Positions 38,901 through 47,487 of a DNA stretch of 64,000 bases are shown here, one piece after another. The notes under the pieces are model-generated. The model did no database searches and had not been told where the DNA came from. It was given only the letters and a program-made list of their open reading frames with translations. The position numbers were made by a program, and so were the translations under genes. The stretch covers positions 62,001 to 126,000 of the forward strand of contig SYCV01000066.1 of assembly GCA_005786805.1 (NCBI GenBank), read 5' to 3'. The stretch is from Planctomycetia bacterium. GTDB lineage: Bacteria > Planctomycetota > Planctomycetia > Gemmatales > Gemmataceae. How positions within the stretch are numbered: position 1 is the stretch's first letter; every line of letters starts with the position of its first letter.

Positions 38901-39931
38901 GGAGTTTTTGCATTGATTCCAAGGGTGTTGGTGATCCCAGCGTAAATGTGTTTTCGCCACCGTCCCATTGAGGGGATTTTCCCGAGAATAGCAACTGCAC
39001 CATCATAAAAGCTCAAAGAAGAATCGGGAATAAGTAATTCCGGGTCAAAACTATATGAAATACCCAATCCATCACATTGCATGCACATGCCATGCGGACT
39101 GTTAAAGCTGAAAAGTTGTGGAGTTGGTGGTTCAACGCTTTTATTGCAGCTCAAACATGCGTAATGGGAGGAAAGCAAAATGTCCTCATAGTCGCCCTCA
39201 TTTTTTTCAATTGCTATTATCAAGGAACCTTTGGATTGAAGAAGTGCTTGTTCCACTGCCTCGGCCAGTCGGGAACGCATGTCGTCGCCAATTTTTAGCC
39301 TGTCAATAACCACTTCTATGTCATGTTTGATTTTCCGATCCAGTTTGATGTCTTCCCCCAGGCGGAAGACTTTTTTGTCGGCCCTAGCGCGGACAAATCC
39401 TTTTCTTTGAAGATCCTCAAAAAGATCCTTGTATTCGCCTTTTTGGCCTCTTATTAATGGTGCAAGAACGAGGAATTTTGTGTCTTTGGGTAGTGCAAGA
39501 ATTTGCGAGACAATCTGTTCCCGGGACTGGGCGGTTATTGGTTTGCCGCAGTCTGGGCAGTGCCCAAGTCCTATCCTTGCAAAAAGAACGCGCAAATAGT
39601 CATGGATTTCGGTTATTGTGCCAACGGTACTCCTTGGGTTTCGGCCAGCAGACTTTTGTTGAATACTGATGGTGGGAGATAGACCGGAGAGAAAATCCAC
39701 ATCAGGTTTTTGGAGTTGCCCTAGAAATTGTCTTGCATAGCTGGATAAAGATTCAACATAACGCCTTTGGCCTTCAGCATAGAGAGTATCAAACGCAAGA
39801 GAACTTTTGCCTGACCCGCTGACACCAGTGAATACAATTAGCTGGTTTCTGGGAAGAATCAGGTTTAAGTCACGAAGATTGTGCTCCCTCGCCCCACGGA
39901 CCACAATTGATTGCGAATCTTCAGCTTTCAT
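32993..39931 (-). CDS. uvrA: tandem-fused UvrA (excinuclease ABC subunit A, two UvrA units) with C-terminal extension
   Basis: 2312 aa; four Walker A motifs ([40 protein letters not shown]), four LSGGE(A/S)QR signatures, and two full sets of UvrA zinc-finger segments (e.g. [27 protein letters not shown] and [27 protein letters not shown]). Confidence 0.97.
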   Translation of the reverse strand: [2312 protein letters not shown]

Positions 39932-40028
39932 AATACGGCTAATCCTTGGCCTTTTATCCTAGTTTGCTTGAATCAGCATAGGTAGAATTGATTATAAGAG
40001 AAAAGTTCGGGGTGTTTTCCAATCCCAA

Positions 40029-40050
40029 ATAACATTTAGATTAATGTTAT
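40029..40050. promoter_or_regulatory. candidate operator dyad in the divergent uvrA / ECF-sigma intergenic region
   Basis: Perfect inverted repeat ATAACATT (40029-40036)-N6-AATGTTAT (40043-40050). Confidence 0.4.
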
Positions 40051-40193
40051 AAGGAATCATTCAGTTTATATTTTAAACAGGTTAAAATTGAAAATTGTGC
40101 CATTAAATATTTAAGTAATCTAAAATATATAAGCCGAAAAGTGGCCGTAGGGAACTTTTTACAGTGAATTGCGTCTAATTTTTTAGGGTTAAT

Positions 40194-40769
40194 GTGAATT
40201 CCTTAGATGATAAAACTCTGATTCGGCTTGTGCTGGAAGGGAATATTTCGGCTTTTGATGTCATTGTAAGGCGTTATAATACAAGGGTTTATAATCTGGC
40301 GTATAGGTTGTTGAATTGTGTTGAAGATGCAGAGGATGTTTCTCAGGAAACCTTCTCGCAGGCTTACAAAGGTTTGTCAAACTTTAGGGGGAACTCCAAG
40401 TTTTATACTTGGTTATTTCGAATTACTTACAATCTTGCAATAAGTCAAAGACGAAAACGAAAGCCAGCGCTTTCATTGAACAGTCAGACTGATAGCCAGG
40501 GAGAAATTTGTTTACCTTCCGATGATGCTGGTCCGATGAAGCACATCGAGGAGGAAGAGGGTAGGTCATTGATGGATAAAGCCCTTGGGTTGTTATCCTT
40601 GGATCATAGGGCTGGGTTGGTACTAAAAGAGATTGAAGGTTTTTCCTATGAAGAAATCGCAGCTTCGTTGGGAGTGCCGGTTGGGACTGTTAGAAGTCGA
40701 CTGCACAGGGCCAGACTTGAGTTAAGGGCGATTTTGGAAAAACTGGGCAATGAAAGAGATGACTTATGA
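40194..40769 (+). CDS. ECF-type RNA polymerase sigma factor
   Basis: 191 aa, GTG start; DVIVRRYNTRVYNLAYRLLNCVEDAEDVSQETFSQAYKGLSNFRGNSKFYTWLFRITYNLAI (sigma2) and LVLKEIEGFSYEEIAASLGVPVGTVRSRLHRARLELRAIL (sigma4). Confidence 0.95.
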   Translation: MNSLDDKTLIRLVLEGNISAFDVIVRRYNTRVYNLAYRLLNCVEDAEDVSQETFSQAYKGLSNFRGNSKFYTWLFRITYNLAISQRRKRKPALSLNSQTDSQGEICLPSDDAGPMKHIEEEEGRSLMDKALGLLSLDHRAGLVLKEIEGFSYEEIAASLGVPVGTVRSRLHRARLELRAILEKLGNERDDL

Positions 40770-42079
40770 AAAAACATGAGCTGAAGTTGTTGACTTCATT
40801 TGTTGATGGCGAAATTCATCCAAGCATGATCGGTGAATTGAACGAACTGTTAACGCAATCACCTGAAGCTCGGAGGTTACTCGCATTGTTAAAGCAAGAT
40901 GCCTTGATGATTCGCAATCAGGTCCCAATGGAATGTAGCTTTGAGTTGACTCAAAAAATACTTTCTAAAATCAAGGAAAGGCCTGTCTCAAGAGTGGCTC
41001 GATTTAATACCAATGATGGTTTGACACTGAAGCCCTGGCTTTCATTGATGGTGGTTACCTCAATATTGGCATTCACGACATTTATTTCCTTCTACTCCAT
41101 ATATGTTTTTCTTGGAATGCGTCAGATCGAAAAATCCGGATCCGTTGATTCTGTTGCAGATGCCAAGGATGCGGGGGGCGCAGAGGGGAAATTTTTTGAA
41201 ATCCCAGGCTCAAATAATGATTCTGGAAGTTCAAACCGCTTGGCTTTGAATGAGAAGGCAAATATCCTTCCCATACCTCCTGATTCAAGCGGTAAAGACT
41301 CAAATTCTTCTGAATCAAGAAATATTCCAGCCGTTAAGATAAATGAATTGGCCGGGGGTAATAATGGGAAAGATTTACTCGCAGCTCCCGCCAATGACAC
41401 TATCAAATTGATCAAGGTGGATCCGACACTGCCATGGATGTTGCGTAAAAAAGATATTGATGGCGAATTGAATGGCAGGTTGCTTTCCCGGGTTATTGGT
41501 CAGGATGCCCGAATAAAAATTGAACTTTCATGCAAAGATAATCTTGCTGCATTTACCCAGTTAAAATTCAATTTGAACAAGATGGGATATTTTGTTTATT
41601 CTGATGTCACCACATTAATGAGATTGAAAAATAAGAATGATAAGTCTGCAGTCAATTACATGATATATCTTGAAAATCCTAGCATTAACGAGATTGCGCA
41701 ACTAATAAGTCAGGAAAAGGAAAAAAGCACAGCGACTAAGGATGCCCCAAAGATCCCTACTTTGTTCTGGGATGCCATGGTGGTTTCGAAATTGTCCCCC
41801 AGTGATAGAAAAACCATCAAATCAGTCCTTGGTTTTGAACCGATGGACCAGGGTAATTCCAATTCAAATGGGCCCATTAATAAATCTCCTGAAGTCCCTG
41901 ATTCCTCTAGGATTAGTTCACAAAATTCTCAAAAGAACAAAGGTCCGGTATTTGCCTTATCTTTTACCCCAAATCAGAGTCTTGCCAACAATCCGGAGCT
42001 AAAGCAATACATGGACACTTTCAAACCCGCGAACAGTGCTGGAATTAAAGTGCTTTTGGTTTTAAGATCTGAAAATTAG
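40766..42079 (+). CDS. putative membrane anti-sigma factor
   Basis: ATGA overlap with the ECF sigma gene; N-terminus LLTSFVDGEIHPSMIGELNELLTQSPEARRLLALLKQDA; one TM segment LSLMVVTSILAFTTFISFYSIYVFLG; long extracytoplasmic part. Confidence 0.72.
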   Translation: MKKHELKLLTSFVDGEIHPSMIGELNELLTQSPEARRLLALLKQDALMIRNQVPMECSFELTQKILSKIKERPVSRVARFNTNDGLTLKPWLSLMVVTSILAFTTFISFYSIYVFLGMRQIEKSGSVDSVADAKDAGGAEGKFFEIPGSNNDSGSSNRLALNEKANILPIPPDSSGKDSNSSESRNIPAVKINELAGGNNGKDLLAAPANDTIKLIKVDPTLPWMLRKKDIDGELNGRLLSRVIGQDARIKIELSCKDNLAAFTQLKFNLNKMGYFVYSDVTTLMRLKNKNDKSAVNYMIYLENPSINEIAQLISQEKEKSTATKDAPKIPTLFWDAMVVSKLSPSDRKTIKSVLGFEPMDQGNSNSNGPINKSPEVPDSSRISSQNSQKNKGPVFALSFTPNQSLANNPELKQYMDTFKPANSAGIKVLLVLRSEN

Positions 42080-42852
42080 GGAATGATACTAGTCACTGAT
42101 GTTTGCGGTGTGTTGAAGAGCAGGGGAATTACTCTTTTATCCATGTATGGCTGGCCATATGCGCCATAGTGCCCACCATTATTCCCGATTGCTGCGTCCT
42201 CAGGTTTCCAGGCATATTGCTTTAGTTTTGTTCCCACCAACAATTCTTCTTCGCGGTTTCTTGTTGCAGGCGTAAAACCGTATCTGCCTGCCGCATTTTT
42301 ACATTTTCTAAGATCGGCAGTTTTCGTAAATTTTAAAATTGGCCCGAGAATAAAAGTGTCCTCATGGCTGTAAAAAACATGTACTCCATCCTTAACAGCG
42401 ATGATTGACGGAATGATTGGATAATCTTTTGAAACTGAAGGCGCCAGAAGAATAAGTCGTTCGATGCTGTTTTCGTTTAGTAATGAAGTTGCCGCAAGGG
42501 CGACGGATGTACCCGCACTATGTGCAATAATGTTTATTTCAATATCAGGATTTCTTTTCTGGATTAATCTGATTGAGCTTGCGAGTTTTTCACCATTTTC
42601 AGAAATGTGTGATAAATCTGTCTGGTCTGCGACAATTCGAAGATAACCATGAGACCAATTAAATCGTTGTAATTCCATGTTGGGAGGCAACAGGTGCAGT
42701 GATTTTTCCAGCACCTTTGAAACCGCTTGGAAATCACCCGCACCTTCAATTAAAATCAGTAGTTTCTTTTTAACTACGGAGCCAAAAGAAAACTGAGAAC
42801 ATAATGTGGTTAGCCCAAGGGAGAGAAAATATCTACGGCTAAGCATATTCAT
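42076..42852 (-). CDS. alpha/beta hydrolase-like protein with signal sequence
   Basis: N-terminal SRRYFLSLGLTTLCSQFSFGSVV; nucleophile elbow INIIAHSAGTSVALAA. Confidence 0.65.
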   Translation of the reverse strand: MNMLSRRYFLSLGLTTLCSQFSFGSVVKKKLLILIEGAGDFQAVSKVLEKSLHLLPPNMELQRFNWSHGYLRIVADQTDLSHISENGEKLASSIRLIQKRNPDIEINIIAHSAGTSVALAATSLLNENSIERLILLAPSVSKDYPIIPSIIAVKDGVHVFYSHEDTFILGPILKFTKTADLRKCKNAAGRYGFTPATRNREEELLVGTKLKQYAWKPEDAAIGNNGGHYGAYGQPYMDKRVIPLLFNTPQTSVTSIIP

Positions 42853-43102
42853 ATGACCTCTTGTCAAAATACCTCCTATTAAATCGCTTTAATCTGCTGA
42901 ATACCTTAATCATTAGGACGAGGGCCTGGTGCTAAATTTCACAATATCGATAATGCATTACTAAAGGTTTGGCTATATTGCCCATCCTTCCATTTGTTGT
43001 CGAGGTGGCTTAATTAATTAAAATTGTGATTTTCCAATCTTTTAGTAACGCTTTTTCGTCTTGTAAATGAAATAGCAAGTCATGTTAATGTCAGGAGGCC
43101 AT

Positions 43103-45502
43103 ATGAACCTTAAATTTCCAACCTTATTGGTTATGATTCTTGTTTTTAATCCAACGATCTTATTTGCAAGGGGTATTTTGATTCCAGAGGATAAAAAAAT
43201 CCCCCCGCTTGTTCTTGTCAAACAGATTGTTGATTTCAAAATTGAAGATCAAATTGCTGAAACAATGGTGGAGCAGGTTTTTTACAATCATAGCGACCGC
43301 CCGTTGGAGGCCACTTATATTTTTTCAGTTCCAAAAGGGGCTTCTGTCAACAAATTCACCATGTGGGTTGATGGGAAAGAAACCAAAGGTGAGTTGTTGG
43401 AGGCTGCCAAGGCGCGGGAAATTTACACGGGGATAGTGCGAAGGATTCAAGACCCTGGCTTGTTGGAGTACATGGAAAACAGCCTTATTCGATTGCGGGT
43501 GTTTCCTGTTCCTCCCAGGGGCAATCAGCGTGTTTCTATTGCATACACTTCAATTGTGCCCAAGGAGGGCGACTTGATGGAGTTTGTCTTTCCCTTGAAA
43601 GGGGAAACCCGCCTATATCAATCAACACAGGATTTCTCCTTGTCGGGAACCATTAAATCCCAGCATGGTATCGCGAACACCTACAGTCCCACTCACGAAT
43701 TGAATGTACAAAGAAAATCTGACAAGGAAATTTCGATAAGCCTTGTTAAACCTATGTTTTCCGGAGACAGGGATTTTCAACTTTTTTATTCATTCACTGA
43801 AAAAGCAATCGGAATGAGTGTGTTAACGCATCGTCCCATAGCCGGCGAGGATGGCTATTTTTCACTGATGATCAATCCGTCATTGAAGTCAGCCAAGGGG
43901 AAACTGATTTCTCGTGACTTTGTTTTTGTGATGGATACCTCAGGTAGCATGCGCGGGCCAAAAATGGACCAGGCAAAAAAAGCCTTGAAGTATTGCATTG
44001 AAAGCCTTGGGGAAAAAGATCGATTTTCAATGCTTAATTTCGCGACGACCGTAAGTTTGTTCCGGGAAGAGTTTGTTGAGGCAAATAATGAGCTTAAAAA
44101 TAATGGCAAAAAATGGATTGATTCACTTGAGTCAACCGGCGGCACAGCTATCAGGGATGCCTTGATTGCAGCGCTGAATGTTCGAGGCAATGATTCCGCA
44201 CGGCCATTTGTGATTGTTTTTTTCACAGATGGGATGCCCACAATTGGTGAGACCAATCACGAAAAGATAGTTCGCGAAGTTATTTCTAAAACTAAGCCTA
44301 ATGTAAGGATTTTTACTTTTGGCGTTGGTGACGATGTGAACGCGACCATGTTGGACCTGCTTGCTGAAAAAACCAGGGCGGTTGCAACTTATGTGCGACC
44401 CTCTGAGGACATTGAGGTTAAATCCAGCGCCATGGTCTCGAAGATAAGTAATCCTGTGCTTGTGAATCCAAGTCTGATTTTTCCACCAAACTTGCAAGTC
44501 CTGGAGACATACCCCCCAAGTTTGCCGGATGTTTTTGAGGGTAGTCAAGTGATGGTGTTTGGGAAGTATAAGGGGCAGGGTGCTTCCGCAATAAAGCTCA
44601 AGGGTGATTTTGGTGATGAAAAGAAGGAAATTGTATATGAGTATCATTTTCCTGAAAAAACATCGGATTCAAAAGTTTTTGTTGAGCAATTATGGGCTCG
44701 AAGAAAAGTTGGCTTCCTTCTTGACCAAATCAGGGTCAATGGTGAAAAATCGGAACTGGTGGAAGAGGTGACTAGACTTGCGAAAAAATATGGAATCACA
44801 ACCCCTTACACAAGCTATCTGGTTGTTCCTGACCAGATAGTCTATCCCATCCCTCGTCCGGCTCCCGGCTTCCCAATGCCAAGAGTTCCTGCTTTGCCTT
44901 TTGGTTTGGCTCCCTCTGCTGGCGGGAACGAAACTCGAAAAGTGTTGGAGTTTGCCAGGGAAAATCAGGATAGGCCAGGGCAGTTAGCCGAGGGTAGGGC
45001 GCTTGCCGCTGAGAAAGCATCGGCATTTGCAGGTTCTCCCGGCAACCTAGGCGCTGAACAGTATAAGAAAGCAATGGAGGCCAAGGGCGCGCTTGACCGC
45101 GCAAAGGATGCTTTGAGAAGAAACGACCAAAATGCGGTTCAGGGGGGCAAACTAGGTGTTGATCTTTCAGTTCAAAACCAAAGTTTCAGGGATCAGGTCA
45201 CTCTCCCTAATACTGCGATCAGGCAAGTGTTTGGACGAAGTATGATAGAAGTTGGCGGGGTCTGGATTGATGAGGGTTTTCAGAAAGCCATGCCCACGAT
45301 TGTTGTCCAGGCCCAGAGCGATGCGTATTTTAGGTTGTTGGAAAAACAACCACAACTCATGAAAATCTTCACTCTTGGGAATTATTTGATATGGGTGACC
45401 CCGTCAAACACCGCATTGGTCATTGATACCCAGGAAGGTGAGGTTAAGATTTCCGACCAGGTGATCGACCAGATGTTTATCAAGGTCCCGGATAAAAAAT
45501 AA
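43103..45502 (+). CDS. VIT and vWA domain-containing protein (inter-alpha-trypsin-inhibitor-like)
   Basis: VIT region QIAETMVEQVFYNHSDRPLEATYIFSVPKGASVNKFTMWVDGKETKGELLEAAKAREIYTGI; vWA MIDAS VFVMDTSGSMRGPKMDQAKKAL. Confidence 0.94.
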   Translation: MNLKFPTLLVMILVFNPTILFARGILIPEDKKIPPLVLVKQIVDFKIEDQIAETMVEQVFYNHSDRPLEATYIFSVPKGASVNKFTMWVDGKETKGELLEAAKAREIYTGIVRRIQDPGLLEYMENSLIRLRVFPVPPRGNQRVSIAYTSIVPKEGDLMEFVFPLKGETRLYQSTQDFSLSGTIKSQHGIANTYSPTHELNVQRKSDKEISISLVKPMFSGDRDFQLFYSFTEKAIGMSVLTHRPIAGEDGYFSLMINPSLKSAKGKLISRDFVFVMDTSGSMRGPKMDQAKKALKYCIESLGEKDRFSMLNFATTVSLFREEFVEANNELKNNGKKWIDSLESTGGTAIRDALIAALNVRGNDSARPFVIVFFTDGMPTIGETNHEKIVREVISKTKPNVRIFTFGVGDDVNATMLDLLAEKTRAVATYVRPSEDIEVKSSAMVSKISNPVLVNPSLIFPPNLQVLETYPPSLPDVFEGSQVMVFGKYKGQGASAIKLKGDFGDEKKEIVYEYHFPEKTSDSKVFVEQLWARRKVGFLLDQIRVNGEKSELVEEVTRLAKKYGITTPYTSYLVVPDQIVYPIPRPAPGFPMPRVPALPFGLAPSAGGNETRKVLEFARENQDRPGQLAEGRALAAEKASAFAGSPGNLGAEQYKKAMEAKGALDRAKDALRRNDQNAVQGGKLGVDLSVQNQSFRDQVTLPNTAIRQVFGRSMIEVGGVWIDEGFQKAMPTIVVQAQSDAYFRLLEKQPQLMKIFTLGNYLIWVTPSNTALVIDTQEGEVKISDQVIDQMFIKVPDKK

Positions 45503-45549
45503 AATCCTCAGCTTTCTTGTTTTATCTTGAAAATAATTTCGTGGCCAAG

Positions 45550-45590
45550 AACTCCTGACTATGGTTAACATATGTCAGGAGTTTGTCTTT
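45550..45590 (+). terminator. Rho-independent terminator-like hairpin between the VIT/vWA gene and the epimerase gene
   Basis: Perfect 10-bp AACTCCTGAC (45550-45559)/GTCAGGAGTT (45574-45583), extendable by TATG/CATA, followed by TGTCTTT. Confidence 0.6.
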
Positions 45591-45610
45591 ATATAGTTAA
45601 AGGAGCAGCC

Positions 45611-46495
45611 ATGAATTCAATTTTTACAGGAAATACTCGAAGGCATTTTGTAAAACAGGCCTCCTTGGCGCTGATTGGTGCAAGTTCGGGATCATCATTA
45701 ATAAACGCGCAGGATTTTCTAGGCAAAAAGCAGGCGGCACCTGAGATTGTGCTTGGTGTCCAGACCTATACCTACCGGAATTTTGACCTGGAGGCTGCAT
45801 TAAAAAAATTAAAGGAACTTGGTGTCACGCAGGCCGAATTTTACCAAAAGCACATTCCTGCAAACAGCAACCCCGAGCAACTCAAGGCGATACTCAAACT
45901 TTGCAATGAATATGGTGTGAAGCCTGTTGCCTTTGGAGTTCAAAAATTCACCAAAGACCATGATGCCAACAAGAAGATGTTTGATTTTGGTAAAGCTGTA
46001 GGACTCACCGCGTTTAGTGCGGACCCTGATCCTGATAGCTTCGACAGCCTCGACAAGCTTTGTGCTGAATACAAGATCGCAGTTGCCATCCACCCGCATG
46101 GTCCCGCTGGGAAGGGGCAACTTCACCGCTGGTATAGCGCGGAACTGATAATGGCTGGGGTAAAGGATCATCACCCATTGATTGGGGCGTGCTTGGATAC
46201 CGGTCACCTTATACGATCAGCCCAGTTGGGTAAAAATCTTGACCCGGCAACCGAAGTTCGAACCATGGGAAAGAGAAACTTTGGAATGCATCTGAAGGAT
46301 CATGATAACAAAAAAAACACCGATGTCGTTTTTGGCAAAGGTGTCCTGGATGTTGACTCTGTTTTGAAAGCTTTGCGGGAAGTGGGGTTCAAGGGAATGA
46401 TTAGCATAGAATATGAGGCTAATCCCCAGGATCCTTCCCAGGACCTCAAGGCCTGCATTGATATATTCAACACCGCGGTGAAAAAGATTTCCTGA
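45611..46495 (+). CDS. sugar phosphate isomerase/epimerase (TIM-barrel, AP-endonuclease-2 family), Tat-like signal
   Basis: TRRHFVKQASLALIGASSGSSLINA signal; LKELGVTQAEFYQKHIP, IAVAIHPHGP, IGACLDTGHLIRSA, FGMHLKDHDN, GMISIEYEANPQDP. Confidence 0.88.
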   Translation: MNSIFTGNTRRHFVKQASLALIGASSGSSLINAQDFLGKKQAAPEIVLGVQTYTYRNFDLEAALKKLKELGVTQAEFYQKHIPANSNPEQLKAILKLCNEYGVKPVAFGVQKFTKDHDANKKMFDFGKAVGLTAFSADPDPDSFDSLDKLCAEYKIAVAIHPHGPAGKGQLHRWYSAELIMAGVKDHHPLIGACLDTGHLIRSAQLGKNLDPATEVRTMGKRNFGMHLKDHDNKKNTDVVFGKGVLDVDSVLKALREVGFKGMISIEYEANPQDPSQDLKACIDIFNTAVKKIS

Positions 46496-46517
46496 ATAAA
46501 TCGCTTGGAATTAGAAA

Positions 46518-47462
46518 ATGGTTTTTAAATTGCCTTTGGACCAAGTAGATGAGCTTAGAAAAACAAAATACAATGCAACTGTCGTTGAATTAAAAAAAGC
46601 TCATTCCGACCTTATGATTTTGCGGGTGAAGCCTGATAAGCCCATAAGGCCCCATAGGGCGGGTCAATACACGCTTCTAGGGTTGGGTTATTGGGAGCCC
46701 AGGTTTCCAGGATGTCAGGAAGAAAATCTTCCGGACGAAGAGGTTTCAAAGCTAGCCAGGAGAGCGTATTCAATATCTAGCTCTATTCTTGAACCGGATG
46801 GATCTTATTTGAATCCCGGTGAAAAAGATTGGATCGAGTTTTATATTGTCTTGGTCAGGGAAACAGGCAGGCCGGTGGCTCCGGCTTTGACTCCAAGGCT
46901 TTTTAATCTTGAGATCGGATCCCGCCTTTTCATGGGGGAAAAAATCACCGGACATTACAATCTTTCCCATGTAAAGCCTGATGATGATGTGGTCTTTTTT
47001 TCAACAGGCACCGGGGAAGCGCCTCATAATTACATGGCGCTTGAGTTATTGAGAAATAATCACCAGGGAAAGATTATCTCAGCATGCTGTGTTCGTTACG
47101 GGAAGGACCTCGGCTACCGCAATGTACATGATGTGTTGATGAAAAAAACTCGCAATTACAACTACATCCAGCTTACAACCCGTGAGGGGGATGTGGCTCA
47201 GAAAAGATACCTGCAAGATTTGGTCAGGTCTGGAGGGATTGATTCAATTCTGGGATACAAGCTTGATCCTGAAAAGACCCATGTTTATTTGTGTGGTAAT
47301 CCCGCGATGATTGGCGCTCCTTTCAAGCATCCTGAAACAGGTGTTCGGACCTATCCCAAGCCTGAGGGAATAATTGAAATATTGGAATCAAGAGGATTTA
47401 GTGCCGACCAAGGGCATGGACATGCACCGGGAAATGTTCACTTTGAGGAATATTGGTCTTGA
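46518..47462 (+). CDS. ferredoxin--NADP+ reductase-like FAD oxidoreductase
   Basis: RAGQYTLLGLG, RRAYSISSS, FFSTGTGEAPHNYMALELLRN, HVYLCGNPAMIG. Confidence 0.88.
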   Translation: MVFKLPLDQVDELRKTKYNATVVELKKAHSDLMILRVKPDKPIRPHRAGQYTLLGLGYWEPRFPGCQEENLPDEEVSKLARRAYSISSSILEPDGSYLNPGEKDWIEFYIVLVRETGRPVAPALTPRLFNLEIGSRLFMGEKITGHYNLSHVKPDDDVVFFSTGTGEAPHNYMALELLRNNHQGKIISACCVRYGKDLGYRNVHDVLMKKTRNYNYIQLTTREGDVAQKRYLQDLVRSGGIDSILGYKLDPEKTHVYLCGNPAMIGAPFKHPETGVRTYPKPEGIIEILESRGFSADQGHGHAPGNVHFEEYWS

Positions 47463-47487
47463 TGCCGATGCTAATGTCGCTTTTGTT

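Noticed and set aside
33006-39669. Numerous plus-strand ORFs opposite uvrA (e.g. 33006..33407, 36911..37270)
   Set aside because: All lie antisense within the single long uvrA frame and show no domains; expected by chance over 6.9 kb.
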